64,000 bases of DNA from Spinacia oleracea (Eukaryota; Streptophyta; Magnoliopsida; Caryophyllales; Amaranthaceae), in NCBI RefSeq assembly GCF_020520425.1, contig NC_079490.1:5642001-5706000 (forward strand), written 5' to 3'. A program made the translations under genes and the position numbers. The notes under the pieces are model-generated. The model searched no databases and was not told the DNA's origin. It was given only the letters and a program-made list of their open reading frames with translations. The number at the start of each line of letters is the position of its first letter. The stretch's first letter is position 1. Below are positions 42,838-54,255 of the stretch, piece by piece.

Positions 42838-42966
42838 GCCCGATCGGGCGGTCATTCTGGGCGCTGTTCTGGGCATTTTGCAACCGCCCGATCGGACGGA
42901 ATTTCGCCCGATCGGGCCGACTATCGAGCATATCGCCCGATCGGGCGAAGCGTCGCCCGATCGGGC
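42838..42966. promoter_or_regulatory. cluster of five GCCCGATCGGGC palindromes in the LTR U3
   Basis: Copies lie at 42838, 42886 (one mismatch, GCCCGATCGGAC), 42906, 42935 and 42955, all 12-bp perfect palindromes apart from the second. They sit about 65-195 bases upstream of the TATA box. Position and palindromic form suggest binding sites for a dimeric protein. That is inference; no family is known to me for this site. Confidence 0.6.
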
Positions 42967-43031
42967 CACGCCAACCTCCAGCGTATTTCGCGAGATTTTA
43001 TTTCCGGTTTTGGGCTCTATTTTGGGCAAAC

Positions 43032-43039
43032 TATAAATA
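43032..43039 (+). promoter_or_regulatory. LTR TATA box
   Basis: CTATAAATACTAGCCCC follows the palindrome cluster; the same box occurs in the right LTR at 57787-57794. It is a canonical plant core promoter and would mark the U3/R transition some 30 bases downstream. Confidence 0.65.
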
Positions 43040-44037
43040 CTAGCCCCTTATATTTTTAGTGACACCTTTTATTCTAGTTTTCTAATTACTTAGTCTATTT
43101 TAGTTCTCTCTATTTTCTCCAAACACTTAGTTTTAATTTTAATCAAAGATTCAAGCTTTATTATTCCATTGTTCTTCAAGTCGGTATTGTTTCTTGCTTT
43201 AATTTATCTTATTGCTTGATCATGTTTTCTATTATGTTAATTGCTTTGTTATTTATTATCATGAGTGAGTAGTTTAATTTCTAGGGTTTAGGGGATCCAT
43301 GAATGCATGATTGGGATTATATGTGGACTTGATTAATTGATTGATTGATTATAATTTCTATAGCTTATTATTATTGCTCGTCAATTCTGTTCGGCCGGAC
43401 TATTTTGATTTGAGTTTGATTAACCTTAGATTATGCGCCGAGAGGTATAAATATGATGTTTTTTGGTCTGTGGCTATTAGATAGGAATTATTTCTAGTAC
43501 GTAGCGAGAGCCCGCTAGTTGTTCTATCCTAAGGAATTCATAAGATTCGAGAGATGCATGTTTTCCTAATTATGATTGTTCATTGATTGTTATTGTCCGT
43601 TGTCCAATCCCGCTCTGCATTTATGGTGAACCGTTGCCCTAGATTCCTTTAATATTGTTATTTTCCGATTTGATTATTTGCTTTAGTTTAATATACAAAC
43701 CAATCCAACTCTTTGTTACCAGTAGTCTAGATTAGTTAATTAATAGTAGAAAGAACATTGTTTCCCTGTGGATACGATCCCTGCTTCCCTTACTATATTT
43801 TTAGTTGGTGAACGTTAGGTTTATCTTTGATAGGAGTGCGATTTAGCCTGTCAAATTTTGGCGCCGTTGCCGGGGAAACGGTTTAATTTTCTGCTACTAA
43901 TTTTGTGATCTAGATTATTTTCTTGAGTCTCATAGAACTTCCTGTTCTTTGAGACCATGTATATATTTTATTTTCTTTAGTTTATTTTTTTTTAATTTTT
44001 TTTTTTAATTTTTTTAATTTTTTTTCCCCTGAAAAAA

Positions 44038-45471
44038 ATGGATTATTATTCTTTCCCTCAATTCTTAAATGAGCCTTTTTGGGTGTATTTCGATAGGCTA
44101 AATGATTTTATTGGTTATCACAATTTTAATCTTTGGGATTCTTGTGGTTTTGCTTATGGTGGTTTAAATGAGTATACAAGGAATGTGATAGAAAGTAGAT
44201 TTAATGGTGATTTTCGAGCCTTGTCTTTGGATGATATGTGGGATTACTATATGTGGTTTGCAAGGGATTTGTATGAGCGTGAAATGGCGATTCATGTTAC
44301 ATGTGCTAATCCAAATTATGAGCATAATCTACATGTTTCTACCCCCTCTCCCTTGAATGCTTGTTATAATGAGGTGCATTCTAATGTTTATGATAATCAT
44401 GTATATTCTAACGACTTATCTAACCCTTGCATGGATATCAATGTTTTGCCTCATGATTCCACTGTTGCTTCTCCCGTGTATTATTGTGAACCCTTGCTCA
44501 ATCCCGTTCAACCCAAATCAGAAAGCAGAGATAGCTTCTTAGAGGAATTAAGAAGATTAAACTCTGAGATTGAGATTCAGTGTACTAGATCTCAAGAGGC
44601 TACTAATGAGATTATTAAAGCTAGTAAGGCTACTCTTGAGAGATTTAGAAAAGTTCAAGAAATTATTGAAAATAATGATTCGAGTTGTGTTGGGGATGGG
44701 GGTCAACTGAGTGAACCCATAGGCAACCAAGAGTGGGAGGAGCTTATAACAGAGGCTGAGGATGAGTGGGAGGATGATGATTTGACTGTTGGATCAATGG
44801 ATGAAGGATTTGTTGAAACTGAAAAGCCATATGTCATAGAGCAAGTCCATGAGGAAGTTGAAGTTGATAAAACCCTTGTTGTTGTGTCAACCCCTACCCC
44901 TCATATTCCAAGTCCAAGAAGGGTTATTCTTAGCCCCGTTTACACCGTCTCACTCCCCTTCTCTTTCCCCATAAAACCTTTACTTGAGGATCTTCCTCCT
45001 CCCCATGAAAATCAAAAGCCCAATGACCCAATAGAGTATGTTCCTCTTTGTGAATCTTTCGCAGGTACTTACAATACTTACAAAGAAGAGGTGGATGCTT
45101 TGCAGAGAGCTCTATATGGTGAAGAGCCTATCCACCATGAATTCCAAAACACAGAGAGAGCTATTTCATTGATCATTGAGGTTGAAGAATCAATAGTCCG
45201 TAAAAACAACTTCCATAAGGAGAGTATGCCTACTTTCTCTTTTCCTTCCTTTTCTTATTCTTCTTTTATTGTTGTTTTTTCTTTTTGTTCTTCTTCCTTT
45301 AGGCATCCTACTCCTTACTGGCATAGAGTTCATTCGGACTTTATGCAAATGTTGTTGTTGATTATCGTGCATGTCTTGTTGCACGAAAGTTGTGCGAGTG
45401 CGCATGACAAGCTTATGCGCTCGTTCGTTGGTTATTTACTAACCAATCTCTTTGCGGGAGGCACGATTTGA
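44038..45471 (+). CDS. gag-like protein of the Athila-like element
   Basis: This uninterrupted 477-aa frame starts 179 bases after the primer site. The first about 85 residues (EPFWVYFDRLNDFIGYHNFN, CGFAYGGLNEYTRNVIES, RFNGDFRALSLDDMWDYY) have the helical pattern of the retrotransposon gag domain of Athila/Tat elements (FW.YF.R...L, YEGL...TR..IE, CNGEF). The middle is Glu-rich with a coiled-coil-like part (LRRLNSEIEIQC to VQEIIEN). No zinc knuckle (CCHC) and no pol are found. The C-terminal about 100 residues are hydrophobic and Ser/Phe rich (FSFPSFSYSSFIVVFSFCSS) and may be a later extension. The open frame in an otherwise non-coding element suggests recent activity or selection. Confidence 0.65.
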   Translation: MDYYSFPQFLNEPFWVYFDRLNDFIGYHNFNLWDSCGFAYGGLNEYTRNVIESRFNGDFRALSLDDMWDYYMWFARDLYEREMAIHVTCANPNYEHNLHVSTPSPLNACYNEVHSNVYDNHVYSNDLSNPCMDINVLPHDSTVASPVYYCEPLLNPVQPKSESRDSFLEELRRLNSEIEIQCTRSQEATNEIIKASKATLERFRKVQEIIENNDSSCVGDGGQLSEPIGNQEWEELITEAEDEWEDDDLTVGSMDEGFVETEKPYVIEQVHEEVEVDKTLVVVSTPTPHIPSPRRVILSPVYTVSLPFSFPIKPLLEDLPPPHENQKPNDPIEYVPLCESFAGTYNTYKEEVDALQRALYGEEPIHHEFQNTERAISLIIEVEESIVRKNNFHKESMPTFSFPSFSYSSFIVVFSFCSSSFRHPTPYWHRVHSDFMQMLLLIIVHVLLHESCASAHDKLMRSFVGYLLTNLFAGGTI

Positions 45472-45934
45472 TGATGCTGAGACCCGAAAGGCCGAAAGCT
45501 CGGTGAACGGTGGGCACCGTATTCATGATCGGGGTCGTGGTCTGTCACTTCCCGCGCCACATAGCTCATCCAAGGCAATTGATTCGACACCAGATGGCAC
45601 CATCTTTGGTGCCCCCATTCGATGAGTTGTCGTGGCTCTCATCCCCTTCCTTTCGTTGTCTGTACATAAACTAAGATTGTGTAATGGGGACATTGCATCA
45701 ATCTAATAGGGGATGAGTATTTCACTATCCATTTATTGCTTTTCGTAGTGTATTTTTCGCTTTTGTTTGTGTGTTTTAGTATAATTTTTGAGCAAGTGTG
45801 TGTTTCATTGTAGTTTTTGGTGTTAGAGAGGTGAGAAGAGGGTATTTTACGGTTTGGACGTTTAATGCTGTGCAGGTCTAAGGCTCCAAGTTCGAAAAAG
45901 TTGAATTCAAGCTGAAACGGAGTAGTCTGCGTTT

Positions 45935-46270
45935 TTCCCGATCCGGATCGGGCGAGGAGCGACCGATCGGGCGCGTGTCGATTCAAGGAAAATGTTGGAA
46001 AATCGCCCGAACGGGCGACGGTTGCCCGATCCACACAAAAGGCGAGTGAAATGCCCGATCGGGCGAAATTCCGCCCGATCGGGCGGTTGATGATGACGTC
46101 GTAGAAAGGTTAAGGAAGGATTCTGGGCTGAGAAAAGTCAATAAAACAAGGCATTGCATTTCGCCCGATCCGGATCGGGCGAGGTGCTCCCGATCGGGCG
46201 CGCACAGATTCAACGGAAAGGTTCGAAATTCGCCCGATCGGGCGATCTGCTGCCCGATCGGGCGATTTGC
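45935..46270. repeat. second cluster of GCCCGATCGGGC palindromes (element interior)
   Basis: Copies and variants include CCCGATCCGGATCGGG (about 45938 and 46164), GCCCGAACGGGC (about 46003), GCCCGATCGGGC (about 46051, 46072, 46232 and 46252) and CCGATCGGGCGCG. The block around 45938-46090 and the one around 46155-46265 share this order, so it looks like two diverged copies of a 220-bp unit. The clustering outside the LTR is unusual. Confidence 0.75.
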
Positions 46271-47484
46271 GAATCAGCGACAAATAAGCCACGGTTTGCT
46301 CACTTTCCTCATGATACCCCTTGAGCCAATGAGGACATTGTCTAATTTAGCTTGGGGGGGTGTTTCACTCACTTGTACATATTAGGTATGTTTTTCCTTT
46401 TATTTTTGCATTTACTTATTTTTGTGTGTTTATTTTGGTGTGTTTAATGTTTTCTAGAGTAGTTTATTGCTTTGAAGAAAAAAAAATACAAAAAAACGTT
46501 CCGATGAATACAATATCATGCTTCCTTGTGCCCCTTGAACGAAAATTGTTTTGATTCTTGGTATTTGATGATGGGCAATGTAGATGTGTTAGCCATGATT
46601 AGATATTCGATTGCTTTGTTGCCTTAACATGAGTCAACCCCGACTAACTATTTGTGGACTTGGTGCTTGACTAGTTGATTTGGTTAGGATGTGTGATAGC
46701 TTCCTGGTGTGTCATTGATTTTGAGTATTGATTTGCAACTATTAGTAGTGTTTTATGACTCATATACATGCACATTGTGGAGGACGAAGGCATTTTTCTA
46801 TTTAGGTAGCCTTCAGATGAAATTAGATACATTTGTCCCCTCCTTTTCTACCCATGTTGTTGCTTGTGCCCTTTTATTCGGTGACTAGCCATATTACAAG
46901 CCCATGAAAAACCCCATTGGTTACTAGTCCCAAGCCTAGCTTGGGGGAGCTAATAGTAGTGAGGTGAGGGAGTTGTAATGTGCTACATTTTGAGCACAAA
47001 GTAGGTATTGAAAAAGGAGTTCGTCTTATCATGTTTGTTGTTGAAAATGAGTTGAAAATGAAAAGAGATGAAAGAACAAAACAAATGTGAAGGTTTCTAA
47101 AAAGAAAGAAAAAAAGAGAGATTGAAAAGGAAAAGAAAGAGAAAAATCTATTACTCTCATAAAAAAGTTCAAAGTGTTGTTTCAATCAAGTTCTGCAAAT
47201 TCATATCCTTATGAGTGATTGGTTACAATTGTGAAAAAAATGCAAGAAAGTATGGTGTTGGCTATTTTTTGTTTTGTCATGTGTTGAGTGGGAGATTATG
47301 GTCATTATGTTGATTGATCACGGTTGTTTTTAGGATTTATGCTCCCCAAAGCCAAGGCTTTAAAGCTCACATTATACCCAAATTTACCGCACCCTTACCT
47401 AAGCCTAACATTACAAGCTTTGAAGACCTTCCGACCTTTGTGCATAGAGTCGTACTTATGTGAAAATAGTTGTTTATCAATGCA

Positions 47485-50032
47485 TGTAATACCCCGAAAT
47501 TTTAAATTCGATTTATTAAAATTAAAAATATTTATTAACTTGATTTCGTTTTAAATAATTATGAATAATCGAATTTCGTTATTTTAATCGTTTTTACGAT
47601 TTATTTTAAACGATAAATTTATAAACTAAAATTTACTATTTTTCGTTAACGTTAATTTATTTATTTTTAAGGAATTATTTTAATTAAACATTTTTAATTT
47701 TTAGCACTTTCTGAAAATTAATTACAATTTCTGAATTTTGCCAAATATTGTGAAATTTTTATATAAAAAAAAAAAGAAAAAAAAAGGGAGAGAAATGTCT
47801 GCTTTTTTTTTTTCCCTTGCTCCCCACGCACAACCAGGAAGACAAAAACTCCCTTCCTTCCCACAATTCAGTCCAAGTGCAGATGCTTGGACCCCAAGTA
47901 CACTCCCTTGTTCATCACACTTCCCATATACAAATTCAGAAACTTTAGGTGGAATTTCAACAGCAATCAAATTCAATCTCAAACTCACTCCCTTGTTCCC
48001 TTTGATTCGGTCCACGAACCACCACCGCAAACACCACTGCAACCACCAGCCACCACTACTGCCACCTCCAGCCACCCTCACCACCTAGGCAACCACCTGC
48101 TGCCATCGCCGCACCGCCCTGACGCCGCCCAGAAACACCCCCCCCATCTCCCCTGCCTCTCCCTTTTCTCTTCGCTGCACCACCAGCGACGACACCAAAC
48201 CACCACACCACAAACACATTACCACCTCTTAAACCCAACTCCATCCTCAATATCCGGCGATCCGCCGCCCAGAACCACCGCAAAACATCACACAAATCTC
48301 CCCTGTTTCTCCTCTCCTTCGCGCCACTCACCACCTTCTCTCTTGCTGCTCCGTCGCCGAGAACCAACCACCACCACCGCCGTAATAACCGGCGTATCCG
48401 GCGCCACCGAGCCCAGCCTCCCTTTCTCCCTCCTCTCTTCTCTCCTCTTCGTGCTTCCCTTTCCCTTGTTTCGGCCCTCCCCTGCTTTGTGTTCTTGTTC
48501 CCAGAAAACCCAAAATCAGGTTTCAAATGAAACCTTGATTTTATTTCCCTCAAACCCAATCTAAGGTTGGGCCATTTTGGTTTGGGCCTTGGTGAGTTAA
48601 AAACTGAATTGCATGTTCAGAATTTCTAATTACTAATTTGCTTGCCTTAATAAATTTTGATGATTTAGTTATTTCCAATCAAATTATTATTTTTTTCAAA
48701 TAGAAAAAAATGTATATACATATTTAATTTCTGGTTTTAACTAAATAAAGTCACTAGCTTGAATTAATAAAAATGGAATATAAATAATATTTTCATGAAA
48801 ATCGATTTATAAAATATATATGTATTTTGATCGAAAATTCGATTAATAATAATAATATTTTGTTAAATTTCGAAATTATGTTTTATTAAAATTTGTTATT
48901 TACAAATTTGTTATTTATAAAATTTGTGATTTACAAAATATTGATTTTAAATTATTTATCGATCTAGTACTAATTCAATTATTTAATATCTTGAAAGAAA
49001 TTGGACTCGGAGCTCAGGACGAACGAACCAAGGAAAAGCTTTAGCAACCGCGGAGTGTAGGTAACGGCTATTGCTAGTACCCGCAATTCCCTTATAAATG
49101 TGATTATGAAATTACAACGTATGATTGATTTATTAAATGAATGTTTTGACATGTTTTATGAATTGCGGGAAATGAAATATGATTTTATTGAATAATTTAT
49201 TATAATATGATTTGATGGAATCATTCCTTATTTTATGATTGATTATAAAATGCTATGATGATTGATTGAATTTCTTATAAAATGTTCTTTATAAGAAACC
49301 AGGAAAGAAAGGATGTTTGATCTTATGATCCAAAGGAATTATGTTACTTCAACTGAAGTAAAAAGACTAAAATGTAAAATTAAACGAAACATGATAAATG
49401 AAAGTGAAATTCCTAGTCCGTTTGGCAGTATATGTTCACAGGTTACGATTCTCGGTCATGCATGTACCCATGGGGCATCCGCCCATTGAGCCAAGGCTCT
49501 CATGTTTTCGGGCCAAGGCCCCATGTTTTATGGACAGCGGTCCATCGTGGAAGACGTTCCACCATGTCATACTTGCCACGGCTAGCATGTGCACCCAAAA
49601 GCTATGAATGAATTAAATAAAGGACTTTCCACAATGTTTTACATTATTCTATTCTCCCTGTGTTATTAAATAAAATGAATTGAAATGAATTTACGTTGCT
49701 AGAATAGTTCGTTACTGAGTCTTCGGCTCACCGTTTTTGTTTTCTGTTTTAGGTACTGCGGGGAACGATGGAAACGAGTAGTGGCGAGGAATTTCACTTT
49801 AATATTATTCACCTAGTTTTAATAGTTTAATTAAAGACTTTTAGTAATTTATGCACCTTTATTTTGGTAATATTAAAGATTATTATATTAATTTTTGGGA
49901 TTTAATATCTTATGATTGATGGTTGCCTTGTAATTCCCAAGAGGGAGTTACGGCAGGTAATGCCCTGACCAATTAGGTTAATTCCGCTGCTAATTATGCT
50001 GTAATAATGTAATTAGAGGTCGGGGCGTTACA
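47485..50032 (+). repeat. 5' LTR of the nested gypsy element (2548 bp)
   Basis: It starts TGTAA and ends TTACA. A C-rich stretch (about 47800-48510) has open frames in both directions, but these are shared by all LTR copies and resemble no protein. The 3' part contains GAGTCTTCGGCTCACCG, frequently seen in LTRs of this clade. Confidence 0.92.
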
Positions 50033-50050
50033 GTTTGGTATCAGAGCAAA
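50033..50050 (+). other. primer-binding site (tRNA-Met type)
   Basis: GTTTGGTATCAGAGCAAAGG starts right after the 5' LTR. The core TGGTATCAGAGC is the standard plant initiator tRNA-Met complementary site for minus-strand priming. Confidence 0.88.
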
Positions 50051-50559
50051 GGTTCTGGACCATAAGTGCTAAACCTTACGGGTTTTGGCAAGAAATAGAA
50101 TTCAGTAGGCTTTAAGCAAAGAATTTTAAGGAATGAGCTAAAAAGGAATATTCTAAAATCATGTTAAGTTAAAATGAATATGAGTGTGAGTGTAGGAACG
50201 GGATGAACGGGTTTATTTTCTATGATTTATTTGCTTTCATTTGTTGAGACATGTTATGTTGAATGTTGTCTATCGAGGATACGAATGATGTCCCCAAGGG
50301 CTCGCAACGAGCAACCTATTAACAATGATAACCACATTACGCACGAGGATTTTGCCATATTGAGTGTTTTATTTCCTAATGCTTGGGAATTAGAAATTGT
50401 TCTATGATGTTAGAGAAAGTTGAGTTTTAGTATCCTTTGACCTATCGAGATCTGATGTAATTTTGGGAATAAATTAGTTGAATATGAAGCTAATGTTAAT
50501 TGTTTGAGGCATAGTGTGACCAAAACGCCAAATGAGGATAGGATTTCATTCAGAAGTTA

Positions 50560-51850
50560 GTGAGAAAACCGACGATGCAAGTTGTCACCGCTTTAAGATC
50601 CCAAAGGACGATTAAGAGTAGTTTTTCTGGTTATTTTTGTAGTATTGTTGACTTAAACACTTCCAACTCACCCATAACTGACCTACCTATCGTTTGTGAA
50701 TATCGAATGTCTTTCCAGAAGAAACCTAGTATGCCTCCACCGAGAGAATTAGACTTTAGCATTAAAGTAATCACAAGATCCACCCCGATTCCTAAAGAAC
50801 CTATAGAATGACAACAACTGAGTTGCAAAGAATTGAAGAAACAATTAGATGATTTACTTGGACAAGAGTATATTCCACTGAGTGCTTCACTTTTGGGATC
50901 CCTGTCATATTTGTTAGGAAAAATGATGGAACTTTGAGGTTATGCATAGACTATAAAGGATTAAACGGGATTATTATTAGGAACAAATATTATTACCCCT
51001 CATCGATGATCTGTTTGACCAACTTCGAAGTGCAGATATATTTTCAAGAATAGATTTGAGGTCGTAGTACGATAAAACTTGCATTAAACTTGAGGATATT
51101 CCAAGGACAACCTTTAGAACCAACTATGATTACCATAAGTTTGTTGTGATGCCATTTGGATTAACCAATGCGCCAGCTGTATTTATGGATTTGATGAACT
51201 GTATTTTTTTCAACCATACCTTGATAAGTTTGTGGTTGCTTCCATTGATGACATTTTGGGTATATTCTAAGAGTAATGAGGAACATGAGGAGAATCTGAG
51301 GAAAGTGTTAGATATGTTGATTGAAAACCAATTATGTGCTGAGTTGTCAATTCTGGCTTAAGGAAATATCGTTTTAGGTCATATTATTTCTGAGATAGGT
51401 GTATCCGTTGGTTATGAGAAAGTAAAAGCAATTGTGGAATATCCTGGACCAACCAATGTCCCCCAAGTATGAAGTTTTATGGGTTTAACTAGAGATTATC
51501 GAAGATTTATTTAAGATTTCTCTAAGGTTGCCTTACCCACAATCCAATTGGTCAGAAAGAATATCAAATTTATGGGGAATGATGGTTGTGAATCTGCAAT
51601 TCGAGAACTTAAGAGATGTATCACCATTGCCTATCACCTTGCCTTCCATCTGGAACTGAGAGATTTGTTGTTTATAGTAATACTTCAAAACATGGAATAG
51701 GATGTGTCAAAATGGAAAAGGAAAGTCGTAGATGATGCTTCTCGCCAACTTAAAGCCCCTGAATAGAACTACCTTACTTATGATCTTGGTATACAATACT
51801 CTACTAGAAAAGCTAATGTTATTGTAGATGCTTTGAGTCAAAGTCTACCT
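50560..51850 (+). pseudogene. decayed pol (protease end, reverse transcriptase, RNase H) of the gypsy element
   Basis: Fragments in shifting frames match Ty3/gypsy pol in the right order: PPPRELDFSIKVI (before RT, about 50735), [11 protein letters not shown]-like [10 protein letters not shown] (about 50940), MPFGLTNAPAVFMDLMN (51149), EHEENLRKVLDMLIENQL (about 51287), SFMGLTRDYRRFI (about 51475), ASRQLKAPE-NYLTYDL (about 51740) and STRKANVIVDALSQS (about 51800). Stops and frameshifts separate them. The catalytic YVDD-type motif is not intact. It could not support retrotransposition. Confidence 0.85.
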
Positions 51851-54255
51851 TTTTCTGAGCCAACCAAGATGATATGTAAGACATGAAATCCGTGTTCATT
51901 AAGAATAAAGGAAATGTTTAAGTGCGTTAGTAACGAGGCCAACTGTGAATTATTAAGGATTTGCGATAGTAACAAATTAATGATCGTTGTGGAAGTCATG
52001 ACCATTAGATTCGAGATTATTTTGATCTATCACCACCAGCTACACGTACTAAAAGATCGTCTATTGACAACGAACATGGAACCAACGACATTGTTAGCAT
52101 TCCTCAGAAAAAAGCCATGATTGGAGTAGATGCTATGACAACACCGCATGAAAAGGCAGAAATGTTACCAACGGTCCTTGTCATTCTCTTTTCTAATTAT
52201 TGTGTGTGATACTCGTAGATATTCCTTCATTTATTGTCATACATGTTTAGAGTTTATACCAAATAGGTTGACATGGGTAGGATAATGAGTACTAAGTAAC
52301 CTGAAAGTTCAGGCATATTTAGAGGATGTAATGAAAGGATGTTAGGTTGGAGATTAGGAAGAAGATTGACATTTATGCGTATGTGAGAATAAGAGTAAAT
52401 TACTCCAATGACTAAGAGATAAAAGGTCGGAATTGAAAATTTTATCAGACAACTAGGGAAAGGAACATTTTAGATGCCTATAGCAAGTGCGTGAATATAT
52501 TTCAAGGAGAATATATGATAGACCCCTTTAGAGAAAACAAGATTTTGGGTTTCACCCTATCATTGTGTCGTGAGATGAGTTGATTTGAGGTAATCATTTG
52601 AAGAACGATAACATAAAGAAGTCACTTGGGAACCCCGATCTTATGTGCAAGAAACGATAATGTATGAGTATTATAGAGGATCAAGATAAGTTACCATTAT
52701 GTGTCATATATCTGGTATCAATGGAATTAATTTAAAAGTATTTTTGAAGGTTCGTTGAGCTATTAAAATATACTAGAGGTTGTAAACCAAATACCCTAAA
52801 GTTAACTGAAATTATTTTGGGATTATCAATTATATGTGAGATCTTGATGAATCATATTTAAGACCCGTACTTCGATATATTTAGTAAACCTACCTACGGA
52901 TAGTTTAAGAATTATGGAGAACCCTAAGGAACAAATTTGAGGGAAATACAGGAGTTCGCGAAGTTTTAAATATGTCAAGTTGGCAAGAAAGTAGTTTCGA
53001 AGGCTATGAAATGGTAATCTAGGGTGAACAACCTAGACAAATCTATGCTAAAGTATTTACCGCATATTTCGAGTATATGTAGAGACCTCAACCAGGACAT
53101 GTTCAAGGACCGAGTCATGTGATTTGGGTTGAGCCTCCATTGTTGAAAGAATTTGACTTAGGCGAGAGAATGTTGAACATCCTTGTGTTAAAGTGAAATC
53201 AAAGAAATGCATGTTGAAGGACTAAAGGATGATTGATATGCCTCTATTAAGAAAGCTAAGAAGTTATCAATAATTGGTCTATCAATAAGGTTGAATGATA
53301 AAGTACCGAAAGAGCACGAGTTCGTATTGTATAAGTGGCGAATCACAAATTAAATCAAGGTTATTCAAGGTTTCAAAGCGTTCAAGTTATGGTTGATTTT
53401 CGAGTTACCTTTCCGCACCCTTCATAATGATTGTTTTGTGGATCAGATATGTTAGGGAAGCTAAGCTAGAAATTTTAAAGTTATGCAAGAATAGTATGCG
53501 GGACCCAACATGATTTATGGTGAAAAATATGAAATTGAGTTTACACATGAAGCTTTGAGGATTGTACAACAAATAAGTTATCCAGAATTAAGTTGTCAAT
53601 AAGGTTGACGATATCGATGAATGTTATGAAGTTCGAAAAGAATTATGAATGATTGAGGAATGCAATGGAATTGAGAATGGAATATCGACAAAATGATTTG
53701 TCAGTAAAACCAGGTAGTCTGAACTAAGTTTTCTGCGAGTTAGATTGTTTCTAGTAAAGGCACGCTCGATGGCTTAGCATTATCCACAAAATCCGAGGTT
53801 TGTCGACTTAGAATATAAAAGATAACTAACAAAGTCATATGCCTAACGATGTATTCCTAGTCACATGATTGGACTCGAACCCCTGCAACGAACGTAGTTA
53901 ATAAGATTATTTAATGTAGAAGAAAAGATAGAAGATCGAAATCAAAACGAATCAAGTAATGAAAGTCAACGACAAGACTCATGCAGCAAAGGAGCCCAAT
54001 AACAAATGAAAGCGAAACATCTTCAAATAATCTCTTAAGAACGAAATTATGTACGAATCACTATGTTTTCCGTGAATATGAAATGTATCAACGATGCTTA
54101 TGCGTGAAATCAAATGATTGGTTATGATATGTTTTCAATTAGTGAATGTCGAATAAAACGGTTCAATATGACTCGTATGATTTTAAGAATGGCAAGTTCG
54201 AGTGTTCGACTGAGCTCCAGTTTCGAGGACGAAACTTTTTCTAAGGGGGTAAGAA
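51851..54255. other. non-coding interior of the gypsy element
   Basis: No integrase or chromodomain could be read with confidence. The end, GTTTCGAGGACGAAACTTTT followed by AAGGGGGTAAGAA, is the typical 3' terminus and polypurine tract of this clade. Confidence 0.6.

Larger units (their letters stand above)
42396..43853 (+). mobile_element. Athila-like LTR, left (1458 bp), shared between tandem copies
   Basis: It starts TGATATGTGTG after a polypurine tract and ends AGCCTGTCA before AATTTTGGCGCCG. It therefore serves as 3' LTR for the sequence on its left and 5' LTR for the element on its right. A TATA box (TATAAATA, 43032-43039) is preceded within 200 bases by five GCCCGATCGGGC-type palindromes. 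It differs from the right LTR (57199-58607) by a 49-bp segment with two palindromes and by few substitutions. Confidence 0.9.
43854..47484 (+). mobile_element. interior of a non-autonomous Athila/Tat-like gypsy element, left of the nested insertion
   Basis: The primer-site motif TGGCGCCGTTGCCGGGGA (43859-43876) is characteristic of Athila/Tat elements. The interior has one gag-like ORF (44038-45471) and no protease, reverse transcriptase or integrase. The non-coding remainder carries a second palindrome cluster (45935-46270), two polypurine-like tracts (GCTTGGGGGGGT near 46352 and GCTTGGGGGAGC near 46939) and a long A/G-rich stretch (about 47085-47150). It is split at ATGCA (47480-47484) by the gypsy element and resumes at 56805. 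Confidence 0.85.

Noticed and set aside
42821-43036. Arg/Pro-rich frames such as repeated PDRA/RSG words in the palindrome cluster (also 45639-46292)
   Set aside because: They are translations of the GCCCGATCGGGC repeats, which read open in several frames on both strands.
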